Below are positions 48,756-60,962 of a DNA stretch of 64,000 bases, piece after piece. The notes beneath the pieces were generated by a model. The model searched no databases, had not been told where the DNA came from, and worked only from the letters and a program-made list of their open reading frames with translations. The position numbers and the translations under genes were made by a program. This DNA is from Rhodamnia argentea (lineage: Eukaryota; Streptophyta; Magnoliopsida; Myrtales; Myrtaceae), in the NCBI RefSeq assembly GCF_020921035.1, contig NC_063160.1, positions 2,128,501 to 2,192,500 on the forward strand, given 5' to 3'. Each line of letters starts with the position of its first letter. Position 1 is the first letter of the stretch.

Positions 48756-49536
48756 TGGATAAGTGCAATCAAATCCTAAAACTTGCCGTTAATGCAATCA
48801 AGTCATTTTGTTTACTCGGTCCAATCTTACTAAATGGAAAATGCTGACTTGGCATTTTTTATATTACTTTCTTACCACATGTGGCACTAATATGGCGCCA
48901 CGTCAGAAAAAAAAAATTGATAATTAAAAAAAGCAAAAGTGAGAAAATAAAAAAACTAATAACACAGAACAACCGATGCGTTCTTCACTCTTCTTCTGCC
49001 GCCCATCGTCTTTCCTTCTTTCATTGGTGCATGCTCTTCATCTTCCTCGCTCTCCACTTGGTTCATCAGCTAAGCCTCGATAGCCAGTCACCACCGCCTC
49101 TTCGTCTTCTCTCCGTCCGAGCCTTAAGCAGGAAGCAGAGCCCGACTGAGACGGCATCGAGCTAGAGCGGCGCGATGGAGTTTGCCCACCACGAGCATCA
49201 CCGGGGTAGTGCAAGTATTCTTGTGAACAAAATCAATTATGCACAAACACAATCATAAATTAATATGATGTCAATTGATAAACTCCAATGCTTTGTTTCG
49301 CGGAAAATAACTATAAAGATATCGAATTTTTCGACGTTTGGTTCACGGAAAATAAACTAATAAATAAAAATATTTTTCACCCACAGAAAAAAACATCTTC
49401 AAAATTGGGGAAAATGAGTTATATTTTTTCATAAAAACATTTTCCTTGACTAGTTTATTTTCTACCCATGCAAAATAAACTCCAAATCGCTGCACTTGAA
49501 TTGAGGCTTAGCTGGAGACGAAGGTTAATTTCGTTT

Positions 49537-49571
<35 letters not shown>

Positions 49572-49990
49572 ACGTTGAGTTTGGGCTTAGGGCTAGAGGA
49601 CTTCATTTTGAGAAGAGGAAGAGATGTTCCTAGAGATGGCTTAGGGTTAAGAGGAGTTCGTTTCGGGAAGAAGAGATGTTCCAGAAACGATGTTGAGTTT
49701 GGGACTTAGGGTACGATGTTCTCAGCTGGGGATGGGGAAGGAAGGAGACGACGTCCGACCATGAAGAGGGAGAGACATCGTTTTGCAGACGTGAACATTT
49801 TTACTCTGACTATTCGCCATATAAGAGAGAGAAATGATTAAAATAAGCCAAGCAACATTTTCCATTGGGCAAATTTGCTGAAGTATTATACCGATTTAAC
49901 AAGTTTTAAGACTTAATTGCACTTTTCTATAAGTTTTAGAATTCAATTATACTTTCGTGACAAGTTTCAGGGCTTTCAGTGAATATACCC
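48756..49990. repeat. Long inverted-repeat element with a nested hAT-like insert
   Basis: The left arm (AAGTGCAATCAAATCCTAAAACTT, AAATGGAAAATGCTGACTTGGC) is mirrored by the right arm (GCCAAGCAACATTTTCCATT, AAGTTTTAAGACTTAATTGCACTT). Between them lie non-related pieces, including a hAT-like insert at about 49295-49500 and a (GA)n microsatellite at about 49542-49569. Outer ends are approximate. Confidence 0.55.
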
Positions 49991-50372
49991 CTTAAAAACA
50001 TAAATACATATTAAACAGTTTCTTTTTCGAATGGGAAACCCTTTTAAACCCAAATGTGAAGATGAGATGTAAACCCAACGAAAGGTTTGAACCTTACTGA
50101 ACAAACAGGTAGAATTAGTTGCAGAACACATGAACTAGCATATTCAGCGACACCGGAGACTGAGAGTTCAAAATAAGAACTAGAAGCAAACACGGGAAAT
50201 TCTCGGTCAACGGCGGTGAGAGCTTCATATATCACTACTTACAGATACCTTTATTACTCCCAAGAGAAATGAGACAACAAAAGTGGAATCATACGCAAAT
50301 TAAGGTTACAAAACAATAAACATCTGAAAGAATGCAGCCAAAACCATCATGACATTCCTTGTCTTCATAAAA

Positions 50373-53300
50373 TCATATGATTCTGTCAAGAGGTACAATT
50401 TCACCTTTTCTTATGACTTTTTCCTGGGGCGAAATAGTTTGCGGCATCGTCATACCCCCCGATACAATGATCTCTGCAAAATGGAAATTCTCAATTAGGT
50501 AAAAATGCTTTGGACATGCTTCTATCCGATGCTTACAATTAAGTAAATGATGCCAGATTATTCCGACTTATAGAAGGCGAAAGTGGTTTTAAGAGGATGG
50601 ATAAACACGATTTTAGTGAGCATGGATGAGAAGCCATGAGGAAAACAACTGCTTCAATTGCAGCAAGTGAACGGTTCCCACTGTTAAAGGAACCCTATTG
50701 ATCTCAAAGATGATAACCATTTGTGCCCCTCAGAGCTTGGATATCACCAACATCAATAAGCTTACCAAAGTGTAGCTAGCTTTTGGAATGACACCAAGGG
50801 ATGATTTCTATGCACCCAGATGATAGATAGACATGAGGTGCATCACTTGCCCCACTAGAGAATGAAAGTCCATCTCTCATCCAAAATTAGTAATCTAAGT
50901 TCACATAAAAGGGGACTTGCAATATTTCCTTTCCAATTGAAGTTTGAAAAATAGCAAAAAGTATAGAGCATCCAGAAAGAAATTCAATCATAATAAAAGC
51001 AACACCATTCATCAGCACGTAAGTAGGAAGTCGTACCTATGCCTTCTCGGATTGAGAGATTCGGTCTTATAATGTCTTTGGAATTAACAAGAAATATGTC
51101 GCCTATATATAGATGGTTTGTCGGGACAAAAACACTACACAACTCCTCATCTTCATTGTCTTTCTGCATAACACAACAATAGTAGGTAATAGATATGAGG
51201 AAGAATAAGCAATATCAAAACAGGACCACCGTTGGATTAAGTACTCTACCCATTACATTCTGGCTCAGGCATCAATAGCTAACAGCAATAAGAGACCCCT
51301 GCAGGACTCAACTGGTCCATTATAGGCCTATAATAGTAAAAAGTGCATCAATGAAAGTTCCTATTTCTATACCTATAGTCTTAGGGCCCGAACAACCCCT
51401 TTGTTTGTTTTTTCTCATTATGTGCGACTCTTGTTTTCAGTAATAGCCAATCAATCACCATGACTTGCATACAAATGCACTACCTTAGATTCTCTAACAA
51501 TTTGACTTATCTATAACTTAGTTCAGTTAGAAGCATGCTGAACTAATAATTTTTTCTGGTTAACAGTGGATCTTCAAGTTTCTAATATGAATATTTCCTT
51601 TACGTCTGTTTATATTGTCTATTAACATCAAAGATAGATTTTCTTTATGTTTTTTTTTGGGCTTTTCCTTGATCTATAGGGAAAAAGATTATTAGACTCA
51701 ATGGTAAGAATAACTATCGGATGCATAGAGATGGCAAGTTTGTCAATTATTTTCTGCTAAAGAAGCAGGCAAAGACCAGTAATTTTGCTCTTGAATTCTC
51801 CGTAGAGGGATGGTGAATAGTTAGATAAGAGAAGCACCTGAAGGATGACTGTTGATGTGATGAAACCAAATGCATATTCACCAATACGTGGATGGCGGAT
51901 GATTGCAACCTCTTTAAAGGCTGTTGTGTTTTGGTCTGTAGGGAAAAAAACCACCCAGTTCAAGCATGCATGCCGTTGTTGACTTCACAAAAGGTGACAA
52001 AAAAGAAAGAAAAGGCTAATCAACCATAAGAAACAAATGAACAGTAAGAGGAAGCTCATGTCCAAGGCAAAGTTAATGTCGCTTTTTTTTTCTTCCTCCT
52101 TTGAAGCTATTCTACTACAAATTTACAGCAACCAGTTTTAATAATTGGAAAGAAAGAAATCATCCTGCACTCGGAAAAGGTAGGATGGCATTATGTCCGC
52201 CCCCCCAACCAAACACACCAAACACCATCCCCCCCCCCCCCCCCACAACTAAAAAAAAAAAAGAAGATAGAGATTGAACTGCTCGGAGCTATAGCACTTG
52301 TAGCTGTTGGGCCATATCAAAAGCACACGAGAGAGTTAAAGACCAGTACAATTGCAACCTGGGTCTTTAACAGAAGTTGTAATTATACACTAACAATGTT
52401 TCTTTAGTCCCATCATCCATGAATTCTCCCAGATATCAAAACCACCATTGAAGCAACTAAACTGCAGTAGAAATCCATCAATAGCACCTGCTGTGACACC
52501 AATTTGTATGCACTTGACATGGTCCCTCTTTCTTGAGACAAAAGCTCACACAAAACCACCTTTTACATGGTATGTTTAAATATACAAGCATTCAATTAAT
52601 ACCAAAATCTACATTTACGTAATTCACAAATTGACAAGCAAAAATATTGTTCGATGTTGTTCAATGTCATAAACAAACATGGACGCAATCAGGGAATCAA
52701 ATCGATACATGGTGAGAGAAAGCATGATCATTGAACTCCATGAATCCAAACAAGTATAGTGCTTCAACTCTCTCGCTGCTTTCAACGTGAACAGACAGCT
52801 ATGGTGGAGGAAGAGAAGGAGGAGATGGTTGGGTTTTCAGAATATTACTTTTATATCATGGACATGAAGAATCCTATCCACTTTTATCCTACCATGTGGG
52901 ACATTTTTATCCAAGCTAAATTCCTCTTTTATCCAGGTTTATCCTACCTTGGACAGCAACCAAACACCAGAAGGATATAATTTATACTATCCTGATTTTA
53001 CCCAGGTTACCAAATGTAGACTAAGCGTCTTAACCCAATAAATAAGATTATTATCATGGACAAGCATAGAACATACACGAGGTCATCAACAGCGTCATTA
53101 CATACAGAAATGGACCAAAAGCAAAATGCCCAACTTGGCAGGACAGCAAACTAATCAACTTAAATTGCATACAGTACATCTGCCTTACTGAACTCCCTCG
53201 TTAGAAACAAAATCTGTATTTTCAACTCTTCATTAAAAACTGGGATGGACAAAGCACATGCCATTCAAAAAGTACTATTCACAATGATTAGTATGAGAGG

Positions 53301-56300
53301 ATATAACTGGTTTTGCAATAGTTGATTAGGCAGAACAAAGAACTAATAATCTTTACCAGGAGAAATTGCAGCACTAATTTGCTTAGAGGCCGAGTATAAA
53401 TGCTTAATGAATGGCATTCGCTTGATAAACCACTCTCCAATCCAGAAGATAGTGGAACCCAGCCATGATGAAACAAAAACCCCAACAAGGAATACAAAAA
53501 TCAGAGATGTGACAAAGCCCAGCCCTGAAAAGTAAAAGATCCAGCGCTTTGTGAATCAATAATGTTACAAGTAAGAGAACAAGTTATCAGTAAGAAGATG
53601 ACCTAATCAGACTAAGTTTAAAAGGTGCAGCACAAAGTATATGAGAGTACTTTGTATCTACATAGAATAGATAGTTCACGACACGTGCCTTCAGAAAACC
53701 ACATTCATGTCAAGCAGCCAACTGTGAATCGAGGTCTTATTAAGACGTTGGAGAAGGGAGTGAGAGTACATGGAGAAAGAAGCTTCCGAGCAGAAAGGGT
53801 TACCAGAGATTAAGACATGCAAAGGAAGAAGAGGATAGATCCCACTTCTTTACGGAAAGTTAATTCTCTCTTTACTGGGATAACAAAGACAAAAATCAGG
53901 TCGTTGATGTGCCCACGTATCAAGAATGAAAATTGATAGGAAACATCCAAGGAGAGAGAAATGCAAAAGCCCAATGTTCCATACATGAATCAACTAGAAA
54001 CAGTCCTCAAGTCAAAGATTAGGTTTAAGCAAACAGAAGTCTAATATAGCAGTTTGTCATGTATCAGCCTTATTGACTGCAAAATCATTCTTTTTTATGT
54101 TTATCCTCCCACAAGCATCTAACTCAGGCAGGATGGAATGTATGAACAGTTTATAGTCTATTCGTTAAGGCCTACAGCATTGTCCAGACAACAAATATGG
54201 CTTTACTCATATGGCCCATGACTGTGCTACATCAGGCAACAAATATTCACAGAATCCACCAAGCGCTCGCTACTTACCAAATATGTCTATCCCTAGCTGG
54301 GCATAGATGGGACTGAAAAAACCATCAACAAACTCAATAAACCACCATGTGATAAAAAATGTGACTGCAACGGGGAACAGGACAACACTGCAAATAAACA
54401 TAAACTATATCAGTCTTCCAAAAGTAGTAGGCAACCAATCGTTGTATATGAACAAGTAGCTAAACATGTTACCATCCAGTCATAAACTTCTTTGAGATCC
54501 AACTCTGAAGCACATAACAGCAAGCCTGCCAAAATAAGTGATAAAATATATAGCCCTTGCAATCAGATCGAATTCATTTGTCACAACCTTCACTTCACAG
54601 AATTCCTACAATAGTAGAATCTCCTTTACCACCACGCAGAATTTTACTACACTTGAAGGTACTTCACAAAGAAATTAAATTTCTTAACTTGAATGAGCGT
54701 GTTTTGCCAAGTACAATTTTTTTTTAACGAATAGCTTATCATGTAACTCGCTTGATATTTTTTTGTGAGAAATAAAGTACTTTAGAATATATTAGGAGGG
54801 CTTACTACGAGATACATGCTTTTGCTACAAAAGAGCAAGTTTTACAACCACCGATCAGAGCAATTTACGGCACTTCCACTTATTTTATTGCAAGATGGTT
54901 ATGTTTACCATGATTAAGCACATTTTATCAAACTAAATACTATTATATTTATATCTACCTTTCTGGCTCAAAAGTCAATATGAGCTAGATGGCAAAAAGA
55001 AAAAAAAGAGAACATGAACTCAATGTAGTAATTACATATCCCACTCTACCATGGATGATTTTTTTTTTTTGGCACACACCATGGATTATATACAAAGATT
55101 AGTATTCAGGAGATATCACAATCACATATAGTTGTAAAAGAAGATGTTTTCTCATAAACTAGACTAATAGTTTCTTATTAATCAAAAGAAGAGATAGCAA
55201 ATATAATGGACAGAATTTTATCCATAAGATTTCAGAAGTTACCCCCCTCTTGAGTAAATTCTATCCATCACTTATGAGGGTATATCTCTAACCCCCATCG
55301 GAGGTAATTTTCTCCAAGTTTTTATCTCTCTCCAGACTCCATAGGTAGGTATTGATTAATTCCTATCCCCAACCACTCTCTCCATGTCTTGTACTTATTC
55401 CTCTAAATATTTCTTCTGCTTTCACTTAAGTTTGTACATTTCCTTGATATCTTGGTGTTTCTAGGTAAGACATGGTTTCTCTTTTCATAGCCATTATACA
55501 AATTAATTATGTACTTTTTGCACAGCCATCACGTGTGCATCCATAATAGTAATTATAAATGAGTTCTATCATAGCCAGCAGTAAGATTCGCGCTGCATAT
55601 AGTCGTTAACAACAATACATGAAGAGGAAAAAAGAGCTCTTTGAGACTTTCATTTGGTCTTCTGTGTGTAATGGTAAGGTCTCAATCTTTTCATTGTTTT
55701 TACAATTCATGTTGCTGGTGTTGATGTTGGATAAGGTATGAGAAGATGTATGAGACAGTGGATGGGATGAAGATGAGATTCAAGATTTCCAGGGAGAAAC
55801 TCAAGCTGGTTATGTCCACTAACAAAGGGCTTGGTATGCCCTCTTCGCCTGTGATGATTGGAAGATGGAAAAGATGGTAAGCATAACGGCCTAGTTCACT
55901 AGTCTTGTCCTCAATAACCAGATCGTGGGATCAGGTTGACAAGAAAGTCTTGAGCATATGATATATATATCCATTGAAGGTTGAGTATTGGGTAATACAG
56001 ACTTGAGTTCATGCTAACCATTTGAGCAGGTGAAAAGGCGATATTGAGGTAGTAGACCAAGATTATATCAGTTGTAAAAATGTTGCTTAAAAATTGGAAT
56101 GAATTACAGCATTGTCATGGACCTAGCTTTGCCCAAGCCCAGGGAAGAATCAAAACTCAACAGAGCTAATGAAGCCATACTGCAGTAATGGAGGTAAAAA
56201 TGACAAGGTACAAATGATCCGGAGGAATACACTCGGTTGGATACTAAAATGCATTAGGATTCACAGACTAGAAATATTGTTTCGTTACACTGAATCACAC

Positions 56301-56926
56301 GCTGACTACTGTGCTTGTGAAGCTCAGCCATCCCCAATGTAAGGATTGTGACAAAGAATTTAAAACCACTCATTACTCTCCCACTTCCTTTCATCTCTCG
56401 TCCTTTCCCTTCCTTTACGGGGAGTCCTCATCAACTTGGCTCTTCCACTTGCCTCCTCTGTCCAAGACAGAGACATACAAAGAGACCAAGAATACAAGGA
56501 CAGGGACATCCAGAAAGACCAAAGAATCCATCTTCGCCTTAATTTCCACGACGAGAAACGATTTCACACTATCTGGATCTCCAAAACGCCCATAAAAGAT
56601 CCGAAATGCCGAAAGTCAACTAGCAGCACACACAATCAAGAACCCAGATACGAGAACCCAAAAAGCACAGGGGTCCACCCGAACCCGGGGCGGTCACGAC
56701 GATAGTGCGGGTCAGATGACAAGGACAAATCATCAGAGCCTTCAGAGGTTTTCGAAAAAAAGTGAGCGAGCCGCGAACGGACCTGGCGAGTGGAGGAATT
56801 GGGGGGAGAGGGCGGGCGGGCCTTGACTGGGTCCTCGGGATCTCCTCCTCCTCCGCCGACCTCGTCGATGTCGCGCTGGACGCCACTGCTCAGTGGGACT
56901 GACGTCGACTCCTTCTCGTCCGCCAT
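50373..56926 (-). CDS. COV1/LCV-like membrane protein (DUF502 family)
   Basis: Seven exons on - give 266 residues: 56926-56783, 54525-54473, 54387-54278, 53524-53357, 51935-51838, 51163-51037, 50473-50373, all in phase. The N-terminus MADEKESTSVPLSSG followed by a Gly run is hydrophilic. Two membrane helices follow at about 66-85 (CVVLFPVAVTFFITWWF) and 104-125 (LGFVTSLIFVFLVGVFVSSW). Strong family blocks are SKKFMTG, QISAAISPDQNTTAFKEVAI, RIGEYAFGFIT, FVPTNHLYIGD, PNLSIREGIEIIVSGGMTMP. The family founder CONTINUOUS VASCULAR RING acts in stem vascular patterning in Arabidopsis, where COV/LCV proteins sit in Golgi/TGN membranes. Length agrees with COV1 (about 268). The exon-1 donor is unusual (CAG|GTCCGT). 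A GA/CT microsatellite at about 57021-57047 lies in the presumed 5' UTR. Which COV or LCV member it is cannot be settled. Confidence 0.93.
52229..52262. repeat. Homopolymer tract in a COV-like intron
   Basis: A run of 16 C (52229-52244) is followed shortly by 12 A (52251-52262). It lies in intron 4 of the COV-like gene. Runs of this length are unstable and are easily mis-sequenced. Confidence 0.9.
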
Positions 56927-58060
56927 TGTTGTCGCTGGCCCTTTTACTCGTCCAACTCGGCGAGAACGGAGCAGAAATCTTAGCGATGAGCGGGTGAACC
57001 GAAAGATATAGTGAAATCCCCGGAGAGAGAGAGAGAGAGAGAGAGACAGAGACTGCGGTGTTTAGCAGAAAAAATTAGTGGCAGTTGGACGACGATGATG
57101 TCGTTTTCTTGTTCTTGCCGGATCTGCAAGACATGTTTTTTCTTTTTTAAATGAAAGATGCGATGGTTGATTAATGGATTATTAAGTGAAAATTAAAATT
57201 TGCATTTCACAAAATTGGATATGTTACTCATAATGATAGCTATAAATATATTCCCTGTCGTGATTGAACAAAAATCCTAGATTGATTAGGAAATTTTCTT
57301 ATGAGCTTTGTGATGGGAATTGGATGGAATTCGTTTGTTGCAAAAGTGCTTTTGTAAATTGTTCTTGCGGTTAGGGTGAGTTGCGCTTATTTTCTTGTGG
57401 CGGCCCCGGTTCAGCGAAAGCGAGGAGTTATTCATCAAGGCTAGATGGCCTGGACAATGAGCAACTCAAAGCGAGCCTTTAGGATGGCGAAGAGGACATG
57501 AGTGAGCCGAGCACGAGGGGGAGTTCGTTCACGGATTATATATTTAGTAGTGCTTTCAAGAAAGCAATGTCACCAATAACAAGATAGACTACTCATTTTA
57601 ACATGCAGTTGTGAAATTGGAATTAACTCATAAGATGTGTCTTTCGACTTAACGGCAACAGCATTAGAAATATCACGATAGATGATCTCTTGAGAAAGTG
57701 CTTACATATGTGTCAAAGGACAAAATTGTGAGACTCGGCATGAGACGGGCTAAGATAGACTATATCTCGAGTGGGTTAATCCAGGATGATCACATCAACG
57801 ATCCCTAATAGTGGCGATGTACCTAGCTTACCGTAAAACAAAATTGTCTACACAAGATTGTGTATCCTATACAACATCTTAAGTCATGTAGGATAGCTTG
57901 TCATAACTTGAAGTGTATAAGGAAATTAATCAGTTTGCCACAACTGGATTTTTGTACCTAATCTAGAAGAGACCAATTCATAATCTCTTGCTGCATTCTT
58001 GAGTACTCCCGAGTAAAATTTCAAGAGCTGATTACATCACGTTGTATTACAGAATGCGGA
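56927..58060. other. Intergenic between the COV-like and receptor-like genes
   Basis: The left ~150 bases hold the likely 5' UTR of the COV-like gene with a GA/CT microsatellite. The rest has no gene I recognise; about 57395-57560 is GC-richer and may be a repeat remnant. Confidence 0.4.
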
Positions 58061-59131
58061 TCAGACAACCCTTCTTCTGTGCCTCCGTCCTCTCTGCTTT
58101 CCTCGGCAAAACTTGACGACGAACCAATGTTGGATTCTTGTGGTGTAGTTGAGCCCCATAACCGTGCCGACGACCGACCCGCTCGCAACGCCCATCAGCA
58201 CGATTTTCCAATCCAGTTCTTTGATCCACGACGTCCTTGAGCCCTCCTTGACAAGCATGTCGTTGGACGGCGGAGGTGGTGGTGCTTCGAGATCGCCGCA
58301 TTTCTTTGTCAAAGGAGCTCCGCAGAGTCCTAGGTTCCCCCCATAGGAGCTGTTCTCGAATGTGTTGAACTGCTTCTCTCGAGGTATAGGCCCGGAGAGA
58401 CGGTTGCGTGACGCGTTGAAGAAGGCGAGGGAAGTGAGTTGGGTTAGCTCTGGAGGGATCTTTCCGATGAGCTCGTTGCTTGACAGGTCGAGAGCTTCCA
58501 ATTTGGTCAAATTTCCCAGCGACGAAGGGATGGAGCCAGCGATGGCGTTGTTGGAGAGATTGAGCAAATGGAGTTCCTTCAAACTTCCGATGGAACTCGG
58601 GATTTCTCCGATGAAGCCGTTGCTCGAAAGGTCAATCACGGTCAGGTACTCCAAGATCTTGTTGTACTCCATCTCAATTCCTTTGTTGAGTATCGTGAAC
58701 GAGTAATCGTAATCTCCGTACGAACTCGTGAACCAGGCATACTGCACCATCCGGTCTGCATAGTAGACCACCTCATCTGTTTCATCGAATTTCATGGCAA
58801 TCCAGGAATCGAAGTACTTCGATGGCAGGCCTCCGGAGAAGTTGTTCATGGACAGGTCAATGATGTGAAGCTTAAGAAAGCGCTGATGATTGCTCTGCGG
58901 CTCCTTTATAGCACCATGAAATCCATTGGAATGCAAAATGAGTACCTTCAGATTAGGAAGAGAGCCTAACCCTGAAGGAAATGTATCCACAATCCGATTG
59001 TTACCCAAATTGAGAAACTCGAGCCCGACACATTTGCCGAGTCCCCTAGGCAACGGCCCTTGCAATCGGTTGTCGCTCAGATCAATCATTTTCAATTCGC
59101 ACGCCCCTCTGCAGCCGAGGGATTCTTCCAT
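58061..59131 (-). CDS. Cf-type LRR receptor-like protein, C-terminal part (after a frameshift)
   Basis: This frame continues the gene begun at 60962 but is shifted by one base. It starts within LRRs (CELKMIDLSDNRLQGPLP), has the island domain typical of Cf-type receptor-like proteins (KYFDSWIAMKFDET through IEMEYNKILEYLTVIDLSSNGF), and four to five further repeats. A NASRNRLSGPIP repeat and the conserved FENSSYGGNLGLCGAPL cap with paired Cys follow. Then come a juxtamembrane acidic and proline-rich stretch, one membrane helix with a GxxxG motif (SGSVVGTVMG), and a short basic tail (GKQRGRRHRRRVV) without a kinase. The ATG at 59131 that opens this frame is unlikely to be a true start: the product would lack a signal peptide. 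Confidence 0.85.
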   Translation of the reverse strand: MEESLGCRGACELKMIDLSDNRLQGPLPRGLGKCVGLEFLNLGNNRIVDTFPSGLGSLPNLKVLILHSNGFHGAIKEPQSNHQRFLKLHIIDLSMNNFSGGLPSKYFDSWIAMKFDETDEVVYYADRMVQYAWFTSSYGDYDYSFTILNKGIEMEYNKILEYLTVIDLSSNGFIGEIPSSIGSLKELHLLNLSNNAIAGSIPSSLGNLTKLEALDLSSNELIGKIPPELTQLTSLAFFNASRNRLSGPIPREKQFNTFENSSYGGNLGLCGAPLTKKCGDLEAPPPPPSNDMLVKEGSRTSWIKELDWKIVLMGVASGSVVGTVMGLNYTTRIQHWFVVKFCRGKQRGRRHRRRVV

Positions 59132-60962
59132 GAAACCTGTTACCGTGCAAGCTCAACGTCAAAAGGGTGCTGCTCAAATTGCTCAGACAAGAAGGGAGGA
59201 CTCCCAAGAGCTCGTTGTTGGCCAAATCGAGTATTTGAATCGAACTCAGCTGGCACATCGCCTGCGGTATCTGTCCTGTCAGTTTGTTATTCGAGGCGAG
59301 ATAGAACAAGATGGCTCTCGGTGGAAGTGGAAGCGGTCCTTCCATTCCGTTGTATCGGAGGTCCAAAGTCTGGAGATTGGCCCATTTGAATTTGACCGGG
59401 TACGATGGAAATCCCGTCAGGGAGTTCTTAGAAAGATTCAGGTGTGCCAAGTTTTCCGTACTTACATTTAGCAGCCACTGAGGTACTTGCCCAGAAATTC
59501 CGTTGTATGACAGGTCGATCCATTCCAATGTATCGAGCTTCGTCAGGAACTTGGGGAACTCCGTCAAGCTGCAAGAAGCCAACCCGAGAACAACTATCTT
59601 CGAAAGGCTAACATTCAGGTCCTGGGTGACCAGAGAGAAATTGTTGAACGACAAGTACAGTGCCTGGAGGCTTTGATGCTTCATCAGCATGTCGAATTGT
59701 GCGGTGCCGTTCAAGTTGTTCGAAACCACGGTGAACTTATTCAGATTCTTGAGCTCAGAAATTGTCCTCGGCATCAGGCCCTCCAGTCTGTTATAGGAGA
59801 GATCAAGCATAAGCACACTGGTGAGGCCTGAGATCTGGGATGGGATTTGCCCTGTCAATCGATTGTAGCTAAGATCGAAAAGAGTGACCTCGGTGAGATT
59901 CATCAAAGAAGACGGGATTTCCCCAGAGAGTTGATTGGAGCTAAGATCGAGATAGGTAAGTCCGACGAGCTTCCCGAGAGAAGGCGGGATTTCGCCAGTC
60001 AACTGGTTCCCGCTCAAGTCCAACGTATAAAGTTGAGCCAACTCCCCCACCGAAGATGGAATGACCCCTGATAACTCACAGCTTGCGATATTCAGCTCAA
60101 TTAGAGAATTTAGATTGCCAAGGGAACCTGGAAGCTGACTAGAACACCTAGTCCAGGCAAGCAACAATGACTTTAGAGGGCTTCTCCAATGAAACTCTGG
60201 CATACGAACGGAGAGATTCTTGTTGACGCTCACGTCGAGAGTTTTGAGCCTCGGCAGCTCGAAGGTGGCCATAGGGAGCTCACCTTGCAAACTGCAGTTC
60301 GCAAGCACTAGGGATGTCAGATTGGACAAATCTGCGAGCACTTCAGGAAGCGGACCCGACATGAGCACTTGAGAGAGGTTGAGTCCCTCCATTTTGGTTA
60401 GACTCTGGACTAGGTTCTCTATACTAGGACTCTTGAGCTCCAGTGCATTATAAGAAAGATCAAGGAAGGACAAGTTGGTCAAGTTCAGGACTTCCTGCGG
60501 GATCTGTCCACGAAACGAGGAATCGAAAAGGACTAATCTCGTTAGCTCCCGCAGATTGCCTATCGCGGACGGTATTTGGGACAATTTGAAGTCATTGGCT
60601 GCAAGGTTGAGCCTCTGCAATCTTACAAGACGGAAGAGGCTGGCATTGGAACCGATCGGGCCATGGAGGCAGCTATTCTCGAGGTCGAGGCTAACCACAC
60701 GACCTGTCTCCTCGTTGCACTCGACGCCGTCCCAAGCACAGCAGTCCCCGGCCTCTCCCTCTGCCACCCTCCACGATTCCAGTTGCCCGTCATAGGACGC
60801 GCACATGCTCTTGCGAAAGAAGGCCCTCTTGAACTCCAGCAAGGCGGATCTCTCGTCTTCGCGGCATTTGGGCTTCCTCGAGGTCACCCTCGTGTCGGAG
60901 GAGAAAACGGAGCATGCTAGGATCAGCAAAACCACCATGAGAAGTAATGTTCCTGTTTTCAT
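59082..60962 (-). CDS. Cf-type LRR receptor-like protein, N-terminal ectodomain (before a frameshift)
   Basis: The start at 60962 opens a signal peptide directly (MKTGTLLLMVVLLILACSVF); an ATG at 61013 would add 17 residues. Next come the Cys-paired LRRNT cap (KCREDERSALLEFKRAFF and WRVAEGEAGDCCAWDGVEC) and about twenty plant-type LRRs with LDLSxNxLxGxIPxxxxxL spacing. The repeats run without an intron, as is usual for this family. The frame leaves the LRR register after GRIPRLQRG and stops at 59082-59084, while the next frame picks up at once with CELKMIDLS. One surplus base in the G4 run (C4 on +, 59104-59107) explains this. Joined, the two parts are about 975 residues, a normal length for receptor-like proteins. 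Family members act at the plasma membrane with SOBIR1/BAK1-type partners in immunity or development. It is either a young pseudogene or an intact gene with a sequence error. Confidence 0.88.
   Translation of the reverse strand: MKTGTLLLMVVLLILACSVFSSDTRVTSRKPKCREDERSALLEFKRAFFRKSMCASYDGQLESWRVAEGEAGDCCAWDGVECNEETGRVVSLDLENSCLHGPIGSNASLFRLVRLQRLNLAANDFKLSQIPSAIGNLRELTRLVLFDSSFRGQIPQEVLNLTNLSFLDLSYNALELKSPSIENLVQSLTKMEGLNLSQVLMSGPLPEVLADLSNLTSLVLANCSLQGELPMATFELPRLKTLDVSVNKNLSVRMPEFHWRSPLKSLLLAWTRCSSQLPGSLGNLNSLIELNIASCELSGVIPSSVGELAQLYTLDLSGNQLTGEIPPSLGKLVGLTYLDLSSNQLSGEIPSSLMNLTEVTLFDLSYNRLTGQIPSQISGLTSVLMLDLSYNRLEGLMPRTISELKNLNKFTVVSNNLNGTAQFDMLMKHQSLQALYLSFNNFSLVTQDLNVSLSKIVVLGLASCSLTEFPKFLTKLDTLEWIDLSYNGISGQVPQWLLNVSTENLAHLNLSKNSLTGFPSYPVKFKWANLQTLDLRYNGMEGPLPLPPRAILFYLASNNKLTGQIPQAMCQLSSIQILDLANNELLGVLPSCLSNLSSTLLTLSLHGNRFHGRIPRLQRGVRIEND

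Larger units (their letters stand above)
42585..50372. other. Repeat-rich intergenic stretch
   Basis: The first ~200 bases are the likely 5' UTR and promoter of the RBM39-like gene. After that no gene is recognised. The stretch is filled with AT-rich DNA and inverted-repeat elements, listed separately, one of them holding another. Confidence 0.6.

Noticed and set aside
59082-59131. An intron bridging the two receptor-like frames
   Set aside because: The frames overlap and homology continues without a gap; no room for an intron, so a single-base shift is simpler.
58926-59471. 181-codon open frame on + opposite the receptor-like gene
   Set aside because: A shadow of the LRR repeats on the - strand.
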